Part shown: positions 13,056-13,093 of the stretch, piece by piece
Layout: each line of letters begins with the position of its first letter
How positions within the stretch are numbered: the stretch's first letter is position 1
DNA from: Methanocorpusculum sp.
Lineage (GTDB): Archaea > Halobacteriota > Methanomicrobia > Methanomicrobiales > Methanocorpusculaceae
Direction of reading: 5' to 3'
Assembly: GCA_030539595.1 (NCBI GenBank)
Contig: JAUNXW010000036.1
Span: 1-13,093, forward strand
DNA length: 13,093 bases
Translations under genes and position numbers: made by a program
The notes under the pieces: model-generated
The model's input: only the letters and a program-made list of their open reading frames with translations
The model's database searches: none
What the model was told of the DNA's origin: nothing

Positions 13056-13093
13056 TTTGAAATTGGATTTTGTTGGTCTTCAAAATTATTTGG

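Noticed and set aside
13056..13084. Terminator hairpin after the last gene (tttgaa / ttcaaa)
   Set aside because: The stem is only 6 bp and A-T rich with a 17-nt loop. The region is T-rich and could stop transcription, but the structure is not convincing.

Overview
The window most likely comes from a methanogenic euryarchaeon of moderate-to-low GC, possibly Methanomicrobiales. The order is my inference and is not proven here. Three things point to an archaeon: a full-length MCM helicase, an archaeal MptD-type dihydroneopterin aldolase (tetrahydromethanopterin pathway), and AT-rich TATA-like boxes with GGTGAT-type ribosome binding sites. The grpE-dnaK-dnaJ set is of bacterial type. Many mesophilic methanogens and haloarchaea carry such a set, so it does not contradict this placement.

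Layout. (1) Positions 1-3766: a promoter followed by grpE, dnaK and dnaJ in one direction, closed by a stem and T-run. (2) Positions 3790-4062, minus strand: a 90-residue protein with one membrane segment, divergent from mcm and probably sharing a bidirectional AT-rich promoter. (3) Positions 4178-7534: mcm, mptD and a TIM-barrel metal hydrolase, tightly packed (4-nt gap, then a 1-nt overlap). An inverted repeat ends right at the mcm start codon. (4) Positions 7611-8093, minus strand: a PsiE-family membrane protein, convergent with the hydrolase. (5) Positions 8094-8337: a divergent intergenic region holding a 21-bp-arm palindrome and a nested AT-rich inverted repeat that looks like an operator. 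(6) Positions 8338-13055: seven genes on one strand. They encode a winged-helix regulator, an ABC ATPase, an ABC-2-like permease, a cupin, a stand-alone TfoX C-terminal domain, a GNAT acetyltransferase, and a GNAT fused to a cysteine-rich DUF3795-like domain. From the ABC ATPase onward these genes overlap or nearly abut.

How the genes work together. The first block is the Hsp70 folding machine: DnaK, its co-chaperone DnaJ and its nucleotide exchange factor GrpE. The second links replication (MCM) with a C1-cofactor biosynthesis enzyme and an uncharacterised hydrolase. The last looks like a locally regulated accessory unit, in which a wHTH protein could control an ABC exporter and a tail of small modifying or binding proteins. 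The tail has a bacterial (Firmicutes-like) flavour. This unit, with the palindromic DNA in front of it, is the best candidate in the window for an undescribed system, but its function cannot be read from sequence alone. I saw no rRNA or tRNA genes, CRISPR arrays or intact insertion sequences.
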